64,000 nucleotides of DNA from positions 3,162,001 to 3,226,000 of the forward strand of contig NZ_CP114287.1 of assembly GCF_027111295.1 (NCBI RefSeq), in the 5' to 3' direction. The position numbers were made by a program, and so were the translations under genes. Position 1 is the first letter of the stretch, and the number at the start of each line of letters is the position of its first letter. Source of the DNA: Flavobacterium gelatinilyticum. GTDB lineage: Bacteria; Bacteroidota; Bacteroidia; Flavobacteriales; Flavobacteriaceae. Positions 24,900 through 33,977 of this stretch are shown in pieces. Below the pieces are notes generated by a model. That model was not told the origin of the DNA. It did no database searches and worked only from the letters and a program-made list of their open reading frames with translations.

Positions 24900-27677
24900 A
24901 TGGATAGGTTTTCATTTTTAAATGCAGCGCATACCGAGTTTTTTGCACAATTATACGATCAGTACTTAGTAAACCCAGACAGCGTTGAGCCAAGCTGGAG
25001 AAGTTTTTTTCAGGGTTTTGACTTTGGAATGACTACTTACAATGACGAAAATCCTGTGCAGCAAATCGTTGAGTACGTGACTAGCCCAAGTACAGATTAT
25101 AGTCAGGTTTCAGAAAAACTTCAAAAAGAATTTAATGTTCTAAAATTAATTGATGGATACCGTACACGCGGGCATTTGTTTACCAAAACAAACCCTGTTC
25201 GTGACCGCAGAACTTCATCTCCAACTTTAGACATTGAAAATTTCGGATTATCAACAGCTGATCTTTCAACTGTTTTTGATGCTGCTCAGACAATCGGAAT
25301 GGCACCTTCTTCATTACAGGATATCGTAAATCGCCTTAAAGCTATTTACTGCCAGCATATCGGTATTGAATACATGTATATTAGAAATCCTCATGTTGTA
25401 AAATGGATTCAGGAGAAATTGGCCGTAAATACAAATCAGCCTAGTTTTTCTACAGAAGAAAAGAAAACAATCTTAAATAAATTAAACGAAGCAGTATCTT
25501 TTGAAAACTTCCTTCATACTAAATATGTAGGGCAGAAACGTTTCTCATTAGAAGGCGGGGAATCTATCATCCCGGCTCTTGATGCTTTAATCGAGCAGGC
25601 TGCAGAAAAAGGTGTTGAACAGTTCGTAATGGGAATGGCTCACCGCGGCCGTTTGAATGTTCTGGCAAACATCTTCGGAAAATCTACTCAGGATATCTTT
25701 GGTGAGTTTGACGGAAAAGATTACGATCAGGAATATTTTGACGGTGACGTAAAATACCACTTAGGTCTTACTGCCGACAGAAAAACAAGATCAGGAAAAA
25801 GCATCAACATCAATTTAGCACCAAATCCTTCTCACTTAGAAACGGTTGGAGCCGTAATTGAAGGTATTACAAGAGCAAAACAAGAAAGACATTTCCCGGA
25901 AAATATTTCAAAAGTATTACCAATCGCTGTTCATGGTGATGCAGCTATCGCAGGTCAGGGAATTTTGTATGAGATCATTCAGATGTCTTTACTTGACGGA
26001 TACAAAACAGGAGGTACAATCCATATCGTAATTAACAACCAGGTTGGATTTACAACAAACTACTTAGACGCTCGTTCATCTACTTACTGTACAGACGTTG
26101 CCAAAGTAACTCTTTCTCCGGTATTACACGTAAATGCTGATGATGCCGAGGCTGTTGTACACGCTATGTCTTTTGCATTGGATTACAGAATGCAGTTTGG
26201 ACGTGACGTATTTATTGACTTATTAGGATATAGAAAATACGGACATAACGAAGGTGATGAACCTCGTTTTACTCAGCCGGTTTTATATAAAATCATTGCT
26301 AAACATAAAAACCCAAGAGACATTTATGCTGAAAAATTACTTTCTGAAGGCGTAATTGATGCTTCTTATGTTAATGCTTTAGAAAAAGAATACAAATCTG
26401 CTTTGGAGGAAAACTTAGAAGCTTCCCGTAAAAAAGATTTAACTATCATTACACCATTCATGAAAAACGAATGGGACGGATTTGTTCAGGTAACTGATAC
26501 GCAGATGTTGGAAAAAGTTGACACTTCTTATCCAAAAGAAAACTTAACACAGATTGCAACTGCACTTTCTAACTTACCTGAAGACAAAAAATTCATCAGC
26601 AAAATCCAGAAATTAATCAACGACAGAAAAACAATGTTCTTCGAAACCAATTTATTAGATTGGGGAATGGCAGAGCATTTAGCATACGGATCATTGTTAC
26701 AAGAAGGTTATGATGTTCGTATTTCTGGACAGGACGTAGAAAGAGGAACTTTCTCTCACCGTCACGCTGTTGTTAAAGTTGAAGATTCTGAAGAAGAAGT
26801 AATCTTAATCAATAACCTTGAAGGTAAAAAAGGAAACTTCAACATCTACAACTCTCACTTATCTGAGTACGGAGTATTAGGTTTTGATTACGGATACGCA
26901 TTAGCTAGTCCGAAAGCCTTAACTATCTGGGAAGCACAGTTTGGAGATTTCTCTAACGGAGCTCAAATTATGATTGACCAGTATATTTCTTGTGGCGAAG
27001 ACAAATGGAACAACCAAAATGGTATTGTTTTATTATTACCTCACGGATACGAAGGACAAGGTGCTGAACACTCTTCTGCAAGAATGGAGCGTTACTTACA
27101 ACTTTGCGCAAGACACAATATGTATGTTGCAGACTGTACAACGCCTGCAAACTTCTTCCACTTATTAAGAAGACAATTAAAAACAAACTTCCGTAAACCA
27201 TTGGTTGTATTTACTCCAAAAAGTTTACTTCGTGATCCAAGATGCGTATCTCCGGTAGAAGATTTAGTAAACGGAAGCTTCCAGGAAACAATTGACGATA
27301 CTACAGTAAACAAAAAAGACGTTAAAACTTTAGTTTTCGTTACAGGTAAATTTTACTACGATATTACAGCAGAAAGAGAAAACAACGGAAGAAAAGATGT
27401 TGCTGTTGTTCGTATCGAACAATTATTCCCTTTCCCTGTTGAGCAGATTAAAGCAATCATTGCACAATATCCAAATGCAGATGATTATGTCTGGGCTCAG
27501 GAAGAACCTAAAAACATGGGAGCTTACAGCTATATGTTAATGAACTTTGATCTAGTTAAATGGAGATTAGCTTCATTAAAAGCTTACGCTGCTCCTGCAT
27601 CAGGAAGTTATACACGTGCTAAACGCCGTCATGCAGATGCAATTAGAATGGTATTCGATAAAAATTTATTCAGATAA
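24900..27677 (+). CDS. sucA: 2-oxoglutarate dehydrogenase E1 component
   Basis: A 925-aa TPP-dependent E1 enzyme of the TCA cycle. The start MDRFSFLNAAHTEFFAQLYDQ is typical of SucA. TPP and active-site blocks visible include GMAHRGRLNVLAN, HGDAAIAGQGILYE, GHNEGDEPRFTQP and GQDVERGTFSHRHAV. I set the start at 24900 because the promoter -7 element lies at 24856-24863. sucB follows 80 bp later. The E3 (lipoamide dehydrogenase) is not in this window. Confidence 0.95.
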   Translation: MDRFSFLNAAHTEFFAQLYDQYLVNPDSVEPSWRSFFQGFDFGMTTYNDENPVQQIVEYVTSPSTDYSQVSEKLQKEFNVLKLIDGYRTRGHLFTKTNPVRDRRTSSPTLDIENFGLSTADLSTVFDAAQTIGMAPSSLQDIVNRLKAIYCQHIGIEYMYIRNPHVVKWIQEKLAVNTNQPSFSTEEKKTILNKLNEAVSFENFLHTKYVGQKRFSLEGGESIIPALDALIEQAAEKGVEQFVMGMAHRGRLNVLANIFGKSTQDIFGEFDGKDYDQEYFDGDVKYHLGLTADRKTRSGKSININLAPNPSHLETVGAVIEGITRAKQERHFPENISKVLPIAVHGDAAIAGQGILYEIIQMSLLDGYKTGGTIHIVINNQVGFTTNYLDARSSTYCTDVAKVTLSPVLHVNADDAEAVVHAMSFALDYRMQFGRDVFIDLLGYRKYGHNEGDEPRFTQPVLYKIIAKHKNPRDIYAEKLLSEGVIDASYVNALEKEYKSALEENLEASRKKDLTIITPFMKNEWDGFVQVTDTQMLEKVDTSYPKENLTQIATALSNLPEDKKFISKIQKLINDRKTMFFETNLLDWGMAEHLAYGSLLQEGYDVRISGQDVERGTFSHRHAVVKVEDSEEEVILINNLEGKKGNFNIYNSHLSEYGVLGFDYGYALASPKALTIWEAQFGDFSNGAQIMIDQYISCGEDKWNNQNGIVLLLPHGYEGQGAEHSSARMERYLQLCARHNMYVADCTTPANFFHLLRRQLKTNFRKPLVVFTPKSLLRDPRCVSPVEDLVNGSFQETIDDTTVNKKDVKTLVFVTGKFYYDITAERENNGRKDVAVVRIEQLFPFPVEQIKAIIAQYPNADDYVWAQEEPKNMGAYSYMLMNFDLVKWRLASLKAYAAPASGSYTRAKRRHADAIRMVFDKNLFR

Positions 27678-27692
27678 AAAAAAATGTTTCAA

Positions 27693-27731
27693 GTTTAGAG
27701 TTTCAGGTTTAACAACCTTGAAACTTTAAAC
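27693..27731. repeat. Hairpin spacer between sucA and sucB
   Basis: GTTTAGAGTTTCAGGTT and AACCTTGAAACTTTAAAC are inverted copies with two differences around a 4-nt loop. It has no T-run on the sucB side long enough to act as a strong terminator, so it probably modulates or stabilises the sucA-sucB message. Confidence 0.65.
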
Positions 27732-27757
27732 AACACAAACCTTAAACAAAAACAAAG

Positions 27758-28996
27758 ATGATTTTAGAAATGAAAGTCCCATCACCAGGGGAGTCAATAA
27801 AAGAAGTTGAGATTGCAACTTGGTTAGTAAAAGACGGAGATTATGTAGAAAAAGATCAAGCGATTGCTGAAGTTGATTCAGATAAAGCTACTCTTGAATT
27901 ACCTGCTGAAATGAGCGGTGTAATTACTCTAAAAGCTGAAGAAGGTGATACAGTAGCAGTTGGCGCTGTGGTTTGTTTAATTGATACAGATGCTGCAAAA
28001 CCAGCCGGAAGTGCAGCTCCAGCAGCAGAAGCTCCAAAAGCTGAGGCTCCTAAGGCAGAAGTAAAAACAGAAGCACCAAAAGCAGAAGCAGTTCAGGCTC
28101 CTGCAGCTACAAGTTATGCAGCGGGAACTCCATCACCGGCAGCCAGAAAAATATTAGACGAAAAAAATATTGCTCCATCAACAGTTACAGGAACTGGCAA
28201 AGGAGGAAGAATTACTAAAGATGATGCTGTAAACGCTGTACCTTCTATGGGAACTCCAACAGGAGGAAACCGTGGAACTGAGCGTACTAAATTATCTATG
28301 TTACGTCGTAAAGTAGCAGAAAGACTAGTTTCGGCTAAAAACGAAACAGCTATGCTTACTACTTTCAATGAAGTAAACATGACACCTATCAACAATATCC
28401 GTAACGAATACAAAGATGCTTTCAAAGCAAAACACGGCGGTCTTGGTTTAGGATTTATGTCATTCTTTACAAAAGCAGTTACAAGAGCTTTACAATTATA
28501 TCCTGATGTTAACTCAATGATGGATGGTGATTACAAAATCGGATACGATTTTTGTGATATCTCTATCGCGGTTTCAGGACCAAAAGGTTTAATGGTTCCT
28601 GTTGTTCGTAATGCAGAAAACCTAACTTTCCGCGGTATCGAAGCTGAAATCAAAAGATTAGCTTTAAGAGCTCGTGATGGTCAGATTACAGTTGACGATA
28701 TGACCGGAGGAACTTTCACAATCACAAACGGTGGTGTTTTCGGAAGTATGTTATCTACTCCAATCATCAACCCTCCTCAGTCAGGAATCTTAGGAATGCA
28801 CAACATCATCGAGCGTCCTATTGCTGTAAACGGAAAAGTTGAGATTCACCCAATGATGTACGTGGCTCTTTCTTATGACCACAGAATCATTGACGGACGT
28901 GAGTCTGTTGGTTTCTTAGTGGCTGTAAAAGAAGCTTTAGAAAATCCTGTAGAATTATTGATGAACGGCGATGCTAAACGTGCTTTAGAATTGTAA
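27758..28996 (+). CDS. sucB: 2-oxoglutarate dehydrogenase E2 (dihydrolipoyl succinyltransferase)
   Basis: A 412-aa protein in domain order. Residues 1-78 are a lipoyl domain (Lys43 in [10 protein letters not shown]). A flexible linker follows near 86-120 with repeated EAPKA units. A peripheral-subunit-binding domain lies near 123-160 ([22 protein letters not shown]). The catalytic domain to the end carries His375 and Asp379 in [12 protein letters not shown]. It transfers succinyl groups to CoA and forms the core of the complex. Co-transcribed with sucA across a hairpin spacer. Confidence 0.95.
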   Translation: MILEMKVPSPGESIKEVEIATWLVKDGDYVEKDQAIAEVDSDKATLELPAEMSGVITLKAEEGDTVAVGAVVCLIDTDAAKPAGSAAPAAEAPKAEAPKAEVKTEAPKAEAVQAPAATSYAAGTPSPAARKILDEKNIAPSTVTGTGKGGRITKDDAVNAVPSMGTPTGGNRGTERTKLSMLRRKVAERLVSAKNETAMLTTFNEVNMTPINNIRNEYKDAFKAKHGGLGLGFMSFFTKAVTRALQLYPDVNSMMDGDYKIGYDFCDISIAVSGPKGLMVPVVRNAENLTFRGIEAEIKRLALRARDGQITVDDMTGGTFTITNGGVFGSMLSTPIINPPQSGILGMHNIIERPIAVNGKVEIHPMMYVALSYDHRIIDGRESVGFLVAVKEALENPVELLMNGDAKRALEL

Positions 28997-29020
28997 TCAG
29001 AAATAATCTTAAATTATATA

Positions 29021-29052
29021 AAACCTGTTCATTTTTTGAGCAGGTTTTTTTG
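29021..29052 (+). terminator. Terminator after sucB
   Basis: AACCTGTTCA pairs with TGAGCAGGTT (one mismatch at the loop side), followed by a run of T. It lies 25 bp after the sucB stop codon. Confidence 0.8.
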
Positions 29053-29098
29053 TTTTTTATTATCCCATTTTCTGATTAAAAACCTGTCTCATGGAAAA

Positions 29099-29179
29099 TT
29101 ATTTAGAATAAATAACAATAATTTGCATTGTTTGAGTTCATAACTTACATTTGCTTTATTAAAACCAATTCTAAATAAT
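29099..29179 (+). promoter_or_regulatory. Promoter and candidate iron-regulator boxes of TonB receptor gene
   Basis: TTATTTAGAATAAATAA (29099-29115) is a palindrome with 7-bp arms. Its left part, ATTATTTAGAAT, returns inverted as ATTCTAAATAAT at 29168-29179, directly before the ATG. Between them lies a promoter: TTTG at 29122-29125, a 20-bp spacer and TACATTTG (TAnnTTTG) at 29146-29153. The position fits a metal-dependent repressor site (Fur- or DtxR-like) for an iron gene, but the regulator is not shown by the sequence. Confidence 0.55.
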
Positions 29180-31636
29180 ATGAAACCTAATTTTATCATA
29201 TCCCTTTTGAGTTTGTTCTTTGTTTTGTTATCCTCTACAACAGCATGGGCTCAGGAAAAAGCTGTTATCAAAGGGCAGATAAGTTTATCCAACAATGACG
29301 CGGCCGATAATGTTTCGGTAGTATTAAAAGGAACAAAAATAGGAACCGTAACAGACAGTCAGGGATTTTACGAAATCAAAAATATTACACCGGGAAATTA
29401 CACCATCAGAATATCTGCTGTTGGGCATACCACAAAAGAAGAAAATATAACTGTAAATGAAGGAGAATCTTTAACAAGAAACTTTATCATCATCAATAAT
29501 TCAGAGCAGTTAGAAGAAATTTTTGTAAAAGGAAACGCAAATAAATACACAAAATCTGAAAGTAGTTACGTTTCTAAAATGTCAATCAAAAATCTCGAAA
29601 ACTCACAAGTTTACAGCGTAGTTACAAAAGATTTAATGAAAGACCAGCTGGTTGTAAATCAGGACGAAGCTTTAAAAAATGTTCCCGGTTTATACCAATT
29701 ATGGGCTTCAACAGGACGTGTTGGCGATGGAGGATCATTCTTTGCTTCCCGCGGATTTATTACACAAAGTTTATTAAGAAACGGAATTGCTGGTAAAATA
29801 ACCAATAATGTTGATGCTTCGAACTTAGAAAGATTAGAAAGCATCAAAGGGCCTTCTGCAACATTGTTCGGAAGTTTATTAACTTCTTACGGAGGTCTGA
29901 TCAATCGTGTTACTAAAAAACCTTACGATCGTTTTGGTGGTGAAATCTCATATCAATCAGGAAGTTATGGTTTAAACCGATTAACTGCTGATGTAAATAC
30001 TTCACTAAATGATGACGATACTGCATTGTTAAGAATCAATGCAGCTTACAATAACGCAAATACCTTTCAGGATTACGGGCATACAAGAAGCTATTTCTTC
30101 GCCCCATCATTCTCTTATAAAGTGAATGATAAATTAACAATCTCTATTGACGCAGAATTATCAAATGTTGATGCTTCTTCAATGTCGTTAATTTATATTC
30201 CGTTTGATGCAACTCCAAGCAGTTTAGGTTTATATGATGCCAAAGACATCAAAATGAACTGGAAAAGATCTTTTACAGGCGATGAATTCATGATGAATAC
30301 CAAAACCAGCAACATTTTTGCACAGGCTAATTATGAGATGTCAGACAAATGGAAATCCCAAACGGTATTAAGCACTAGCTCAAACCAATCTGTAGGACCG
30401 CAAACTTGGTTCTACTTATCAGGAAATAATCAAATGTCTCGAAATGCATGGAACATTAACGGACGAGATAATATTATAGAATTCCAACAAAATTTCAATG
30501 GCGAATTTGAATTGTTTGGAATGAAACACAGAACTTTAGCTGGTGGTGATATTTATCGATTAGAAAGTAAAAGCGGATTTGGATACCTTAGCGGAGATAT
30601 AAATAATATTTTTAAATCAGATTATGACGTAGTAGATTATAGTGCATCAAATGCAAACTACTATAATTTTAATCCGAAAAATGTTGATGCACTATTTGTA
30701 AATGGTTATCAATATAAAGCAATAACGTCTCTTACAACTTATAGTGCATATGCAGCTGATGTTATCAATGTTACTGACAAATTAATCGTTTCTGCGGCAC
30801 TTCGTTTCGATCACTTCCAAAATGATGGAACTTTTAATCCAGCTGCAAATACAAAAACAGGAAATTATTCTCAGAACGCATTATCTCCGAAATTTGGTTT
30901 AGTTTATCAGATTGTAAAAGATCAGGTATCTATTTTTGGAAATTACCAAAACAGCTTTAAAAATGTTGGTTTTACAATGGCAGATGTTGGAGGAACAGCA
31001 CAATTAAAGGCATTTGATCCTGAAAAAGCGAACCAGTTTGAAGGAGGAGTAAAAATAAATGCTTTTTCTAATAAAGTAAGTGCTACTTTTAGTTATTATA
31101 ACATTGAAGTAAAAGATATTGTAAGAGCCGGAGTACTTGCAAATACCAATATACAGGATGGAAATCAAACCAGTAAAGGTTTTGAAGCTGAAATCACGGC
31201 AAATCCAATTTCAGGATTAAACTTCATTTTTGGATATGCTTTCAACAACAGTAAACTAAACAATGCAAATGCAAATGTAAACGGATTACGTCCTGAAACA
31301 GCAGGACCTGAGAATTTAATAAATTACTGGATCAGCTACAGTTTACAGACTTCTAAATTCAAAGGTTTAGGAATTGGTTTTGGAGGAAACTATGCTGACA
31401 AGACGTTTATTTACAACAAAAATGTAGTCAACGCAACAACCAATGCTACTGAAAATCAAACATTCACATTACCATCTTACGCTGTTGTAAATGCAGCTAT
31501 TTATTACGATCAGCCAAAATACAGATTGTCAATAAAAGTAAATAACTTAACAGATGAATTATATTTTAACGGATATACTACAATAAATGTTCAGGCACCA
31601 AGAACATTCATGGGATCTGTTGCATATAAATTCTAA
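29180..31636 (+). CDS. TonB-dependent siderophore receptor
   Basis: An 818-aa outer-membrane receptor. After a signal peptide ending TTAWAQ comes a carboxypeptidase-like regulatory domain (residues about 28-110, IKGQISLSNNDAADNVSVVLKG). The plug domain follows (PGLYQLWASTGRVGDGGSFFASRGF, LERLESIKGPSATLFG). The rest is a 22-strand barrel ending FMGSVAYKF. LERLESIKGP and NLTDELYF are typical of siderophore receptors. It leads a cluster of two small membrane proteins and two PepSY proteins, which supports ferric-siderophore uptake and reduction. The exact ligand is unknown. Confidence 0.93.
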   Translation: MKPNFIISLLSLFFVLLSSTTAWAQEKAVIKGQISLSNNDAADNVSVVLKGTKIGTVTDSQGFYEIKNITPGNYTIRISAVGHTTKEENITVNEGESLTRNFIIINNSEQLEEIFVKGNANKYTKSESSYVSKMSIKNLENSQVYSVVTKDLMKDQLVVNQDEALKNVPGLYQLWASTGRVGDGGSFFASRGFITQSLLRNGIAGKITNNVDASNLERLESIKGPSATLFGSLLTSYGGLINRVTKKPYDRFGGEISYQSGSYGLNRLTADVNTSLNDDDTALLRINAAYNNANTFQDYGHTRSYFFAPSFSYKVNDKLTISIDAELSNVDASSMSLIYIPFDATPSSLGLYDAKDIKMNWKRSFTGDEFMMNTKTSNIFAQANYEMSDKWKSQTVLSTSSNQSVGPQTWFYLSGNNQMSRNAWNINGRDNIIEFQQNFNGEFELFGMKHRTLAGGDIYRLESKSGFGYLSGDINNIFKSDYDVVDYSASNANYYNFNPKNVDALFVNGYQYKAITSLTTYSAYAADVINVTDKLIVSAALRFDHFQNDGTFNPAANTKTGNYSQNALSPKFGLVYQIVKDQVSIFGNYQNSFKNVGFTMADVGGTAQLKAFDPEKANQFEGGVKINAFSNKVSATFSYYNIEVKDIVRAGVLANTNIQDGNQTSKGFEAEITANPISGLNFIFGYAFNNSKLNNANANVNGLRPETAGPENLINYWISYSLQTSKFKGLGIGFGGNYADKTFIYNKNVVNATTNATENQTFTLPSYAVVNAAIYYDQPKYRLSIKVNNLTDELYFNGYTTINVQAPRTFMGSVAYKF

Positions 31637-31650
31637 CATAAAATAATATC

Positions 31651-31686
31651 AAAAAACACCTTTCAAATTTTAGAAAGGTGTTTTTT
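31651..31686 (+). terminator. Hairpin terminator after TonB receptor gene
   Basis: AAAACACCTTTC pairs with GAAAGGTGTTTT around a 7-nt loop, followed by T. It lies 15 bp after the receptor stop codon and 15 bp before the next start codon. It may therefore limit, rather than block, transcription into the downstream membrane genes. Confidence 0.75.
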
Positions 31687-31700
31687 AAATTTCAAAGATC

Positions 31701-32033
31701 ATGATAACAATTGCCAGCCTTATCGTCTTTTTAGCTTTTTACACCTTATATTATACTTCAAAAAGAGCGGTTTTGTCTTATGATTTAGGTTTTGAAAAAT
31801 GGATGAAAAATAATCCAAAACCAACCAAAATTATTGGACTTGCATTATTGTTAACAGCTTATGTAATGTGGCTTCTTACACAATCTTTAGGCTGTGGCAC
31901 TTTAATGTTTTTTATTCAGCTAATGACAATTGGAAGTTTAATCATTATTCTTAGTCCTTTAAAAAAAGTAAACAGTAAAGCACTTTTAGCCTTACTTCTT
32001 CTAATTGCTTTATTAGAATTATATTATAACTAA
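31701..32033 (+). CDS. Small membrane protein, iron-uptake associated (DUF3325-like)
   Basis: A 110-aa protein with three or four hydrophobic helices and a basic loop (MKNNPKPTKIIG) between the first two. The size, topology and place between a TonB siderophore receptor and PepSY proteins fit the DUF3325 membrane family found in such clusters. Family assignment is by context and pattern only. Probable role: an inner-membrane accessory in ferric-siderophore reduction or uptake. Confidence 0.65.
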   Translation: MITIASLIVFLAFYTLYYTSKRAVLSYDLGFEKWMKNNPKPTKIIGLALLLTAYVMWLLTQSLGCGTLMFFIQLMTIGSLIIILSPLKKVNSKALLALLLLIALLELYYN

Positions 32034-32054
32034 TATTCTTTTTCAAATTACAAT

Positions 32055-32354
32055 ATGCCAGCTAATTCTAAATATTTAAATCCTGCTTTTTGGCCTCGTT
32101 TTTCTAAAATTACGGCAGCTATTTTGGGAGGATATTTTGTGTCTGTTACTTTTCATTTGGCTTTAGCGTCTTGGTTTAGTCGCGCAGATGTATTGATCAC
32201 AATGGCTTTCAGCGGATTCATTCTTTGGGTTGCTTTAATGGTAGTTGCATTTTTAGCAAAAAGCGGCTGGAAAATCTGGGGAATATACATTTTACTGTCT
32301 TTGCTTTTTTGTCTTTTTATTTATCTAGGTCAAACCTATAACACGGCACAATAA
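32055..32354 (+). CDS. Small membrane protein, iron-uptake associated (DUF3649-like)
   Basis: A 99-aa protein with three hydrophobic helices. ILGGYFVSVTFHLALASW and MAFSGFILWVALMVVAFL are the clearest, and the conserved-looking RADVLITMAFSGFILW resembles DUF3649 proteins. It lies 21 bp after the preceding small membrane gene and 7 bp before the first PepSY gene, so the three are surely one operon. Confidence 0.68.
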   Translation: MPANSKYLNPAFWPRFSKITAAILGGYFVSVTFHLALASWFSRADVLITMAFSGFILWVALMVVAFLAKSGWKIWGIYILLSLLFCLFIYLGQTYNTAQ

Positions 32355-32361
32355 TATTTCT

Positions 32362-33912
32362 ATGAACAACCGTCATTATAATATCTATTTTCATACTCAT
32401 ACTGTCAGCGGTATCGTTATCAGTGTAGCTCTTTTTGTAATTTTCTTTGCTGGATCTTTTTCTTTTTTTAGAGACGAAATTGTCAATTGGGAAAGAAGTG
32501 AATCTACAGCAATTACAAAAGAGATTCAATTAGACTACAATAAAGCGCTAAAGCATCTGGATGAAAAATATGTTTTGCACGGCAGAAACATTACAATTTC
32601 CAAACCTTCAATTGAAGAAAGAGTTGGTGTTTATATGGAAGGAACCAAAGATACTTTGGCTCCAGCCAAACAAAAAGAAGGTCAATACTTTTATTTAAAT
32701 ACCAAAAATTTTAAAACTTCAACCTACGAAGAATCTTATTCGTTAGCTGAACTTTTGTACCGTTTACACTTTTTTGCTCAAATTCCGTATCCTGTTGGTT
32801 ACTATTTATCTGGTTTTGTGGCATTATTTTTCTTATTTGCTATCGTCACTGGAGTTTTACTTCATTGGAACAAAATTGTCTCTAACTTTTACATTTTCCG
32901 TCCAAAAGAAAAATTAAAAACACTTTGGACAGATGCTCATACCGCATTAGGAATGATTGGTCTGCCTTTTCAATTTGTTTATGCAGTTACCGGTGCTTTC
33001 TTTATGATTAAACTGCTAATTGTTGCGCCGGCAGTAATGGCACTTTACAAAGGCGATCAAGACAAATTATATAAAGAATTAGAATATACTGATGCTGATT
33101 ATAAATTTGAAAACAAAAAACTGGCTAATCCTTTTAACATTAATGAACTAGTTTCCAAAACCAAAAAGAACTGGTCCGATTTTGAAATTACTCGTGTCAT
33201 TATTCAAAATTATGGTGATGTTAATATGCATCTTTTGGTTGAAGGGGAATTATTAAGTAATAAAAAATTCACCGGAATTGGTAAAGTCGTTTACAGAATT
33301 GCTGATGGAAAAGAAATCGCAAAAAAAGACCCCGTTGCCCAAACCACTTATTTGGATGTTGTAAAAAATGTGCTGTACAAAATTCACTTTGCCGATTATG
33401 GCGGATACGCATTAAGAATCGTAAGCTTCATTTTAGGAATTATCACCTGTTTTGTAATTATTTCAGGAGTTATGATCTGGCTTACAGCCCGACAAAAAAA
33501 TAATATGCCGGAAAAGAAAAGACGATTCAATGCAGCTGTTGTCCGCATTTACCTTGCCATTTGTTTAAGCATGTACCCTATTACCGCTTTGGCTTTTATT
33601 GGAAGTAAAATTTTCTATCCCTTAAGTAAATCAAATTTGTTTGCTCTCTATTTTGGCGGATGGCTGGTGTTAGCAATATTCTTTGTTATTAAAAAGAATG
33701 ATTCGTTTACTAATAAATTCTGTTTAATTTCAGGAAGCATTTTAGGATTCTTAATTCCTGTAACAAACGGAATTGTAACAGGAGACTGGTTTTGGAATTC
33801 ATTCATGCAAAACAAAATTCAGATTTTCTTTATCGATGTTTTCTGGATTACTCTCGCTTCAATATCATTGTACACAGCCTATCATTTAAAACCAAAAAAA
33901 GCAGTTTCATAA
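32362..33912 (+). CDS. PepSY-associated membrane protein 1 (ferric reductase-like)
   Basis: A 516-aa protein with at least six hydrophobic segments. The N-terminal FHTHTVSGIVISVALFVIFFAGSFSFF and the following helices carry paired histidines (HTHT, LHFFAQIPYP, DAHTALG, KIHFADYGG), as in PepSY-TM iron reductases that may bind haem. It would act in the inner membrane to reduce ferric siderophore complexes taken up by the receptor encoded upstream. It is longer than the second PepSY gene and has extra C-terminal helices. Confidence 0.85.
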   Translation: MNNRHYNIYFHTHTVSGIVISVALFVIFFAGSFSFFRDEIVNWERSESTAITKEIQLDYNKALKHLDEKYVLHGRNITISKPSIEERVGVYMEGTKDTLAPAKQKEGQYFYLNTKNFKTSTYEESYSLAELLYRLHFFAQIPYPVGYYLSGFVALFFLFAIVTGVLLHWNKIVSNFYIFRPKEKLKTLWTDAHTALGMIGLPFQFVYAVTGAFFMIKLLIVAPAVMALYKGDQDKLYKELEYTDADYKFENKKLANPFNINELVSKTKKNWSDFEITRVIIQNYGDVNMHLLVEGELLSNKKFTGIGKVVYRIADGKEIAKKDPVAQTTYLDVVKNVLYKIHFADYGGYALRIVSFILGIITCFVIISGVMIWLTARQKNNMPEKKRRFNAAVVRIYLAICLSMYPITALAFIGSKIFYPLSKSNLFALYFGGWLVLAIFFVIKKNDSFTNKFCLISGSILGFLIPVTNGIVTGDWFWNSFMQNKIQIFFIDVFWITLASISLYTAYHLKPKKAVS

Positions 33913-33928
33913 AAATTAGCTTAAATAA

Positions 33929-33960
33929 TTTGCCCTCTATTGATTTTGCGTCTACATTTA
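33929..33960 (+). promoter_or_regulatory. Weak promoter candidate of the second PepSY gene
   Basis: TTTG at 33929-33932, a 20-bp spacer and TACATTTA at 33953-33960 resemble the Bacteroidota promoter with one mismatch in the -7 element. The ATG at 33978 follows 17 bp later. It may give internal expression in addition to read-through from the upstream operon. Confidence 0.35.
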
Positions 33961-33977
33961 CGCTTTTAATCAAAAAA

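Noticed and set aside
33792..33977. Longer start for the second PepSY protein, overlapping the first by 120 bp
   Set aside because: The extra residues do not look like PepSY sequence, and the standard opening (MGFKTKIRFLHKWLG) begins at 33978, just after a promoter-like element.
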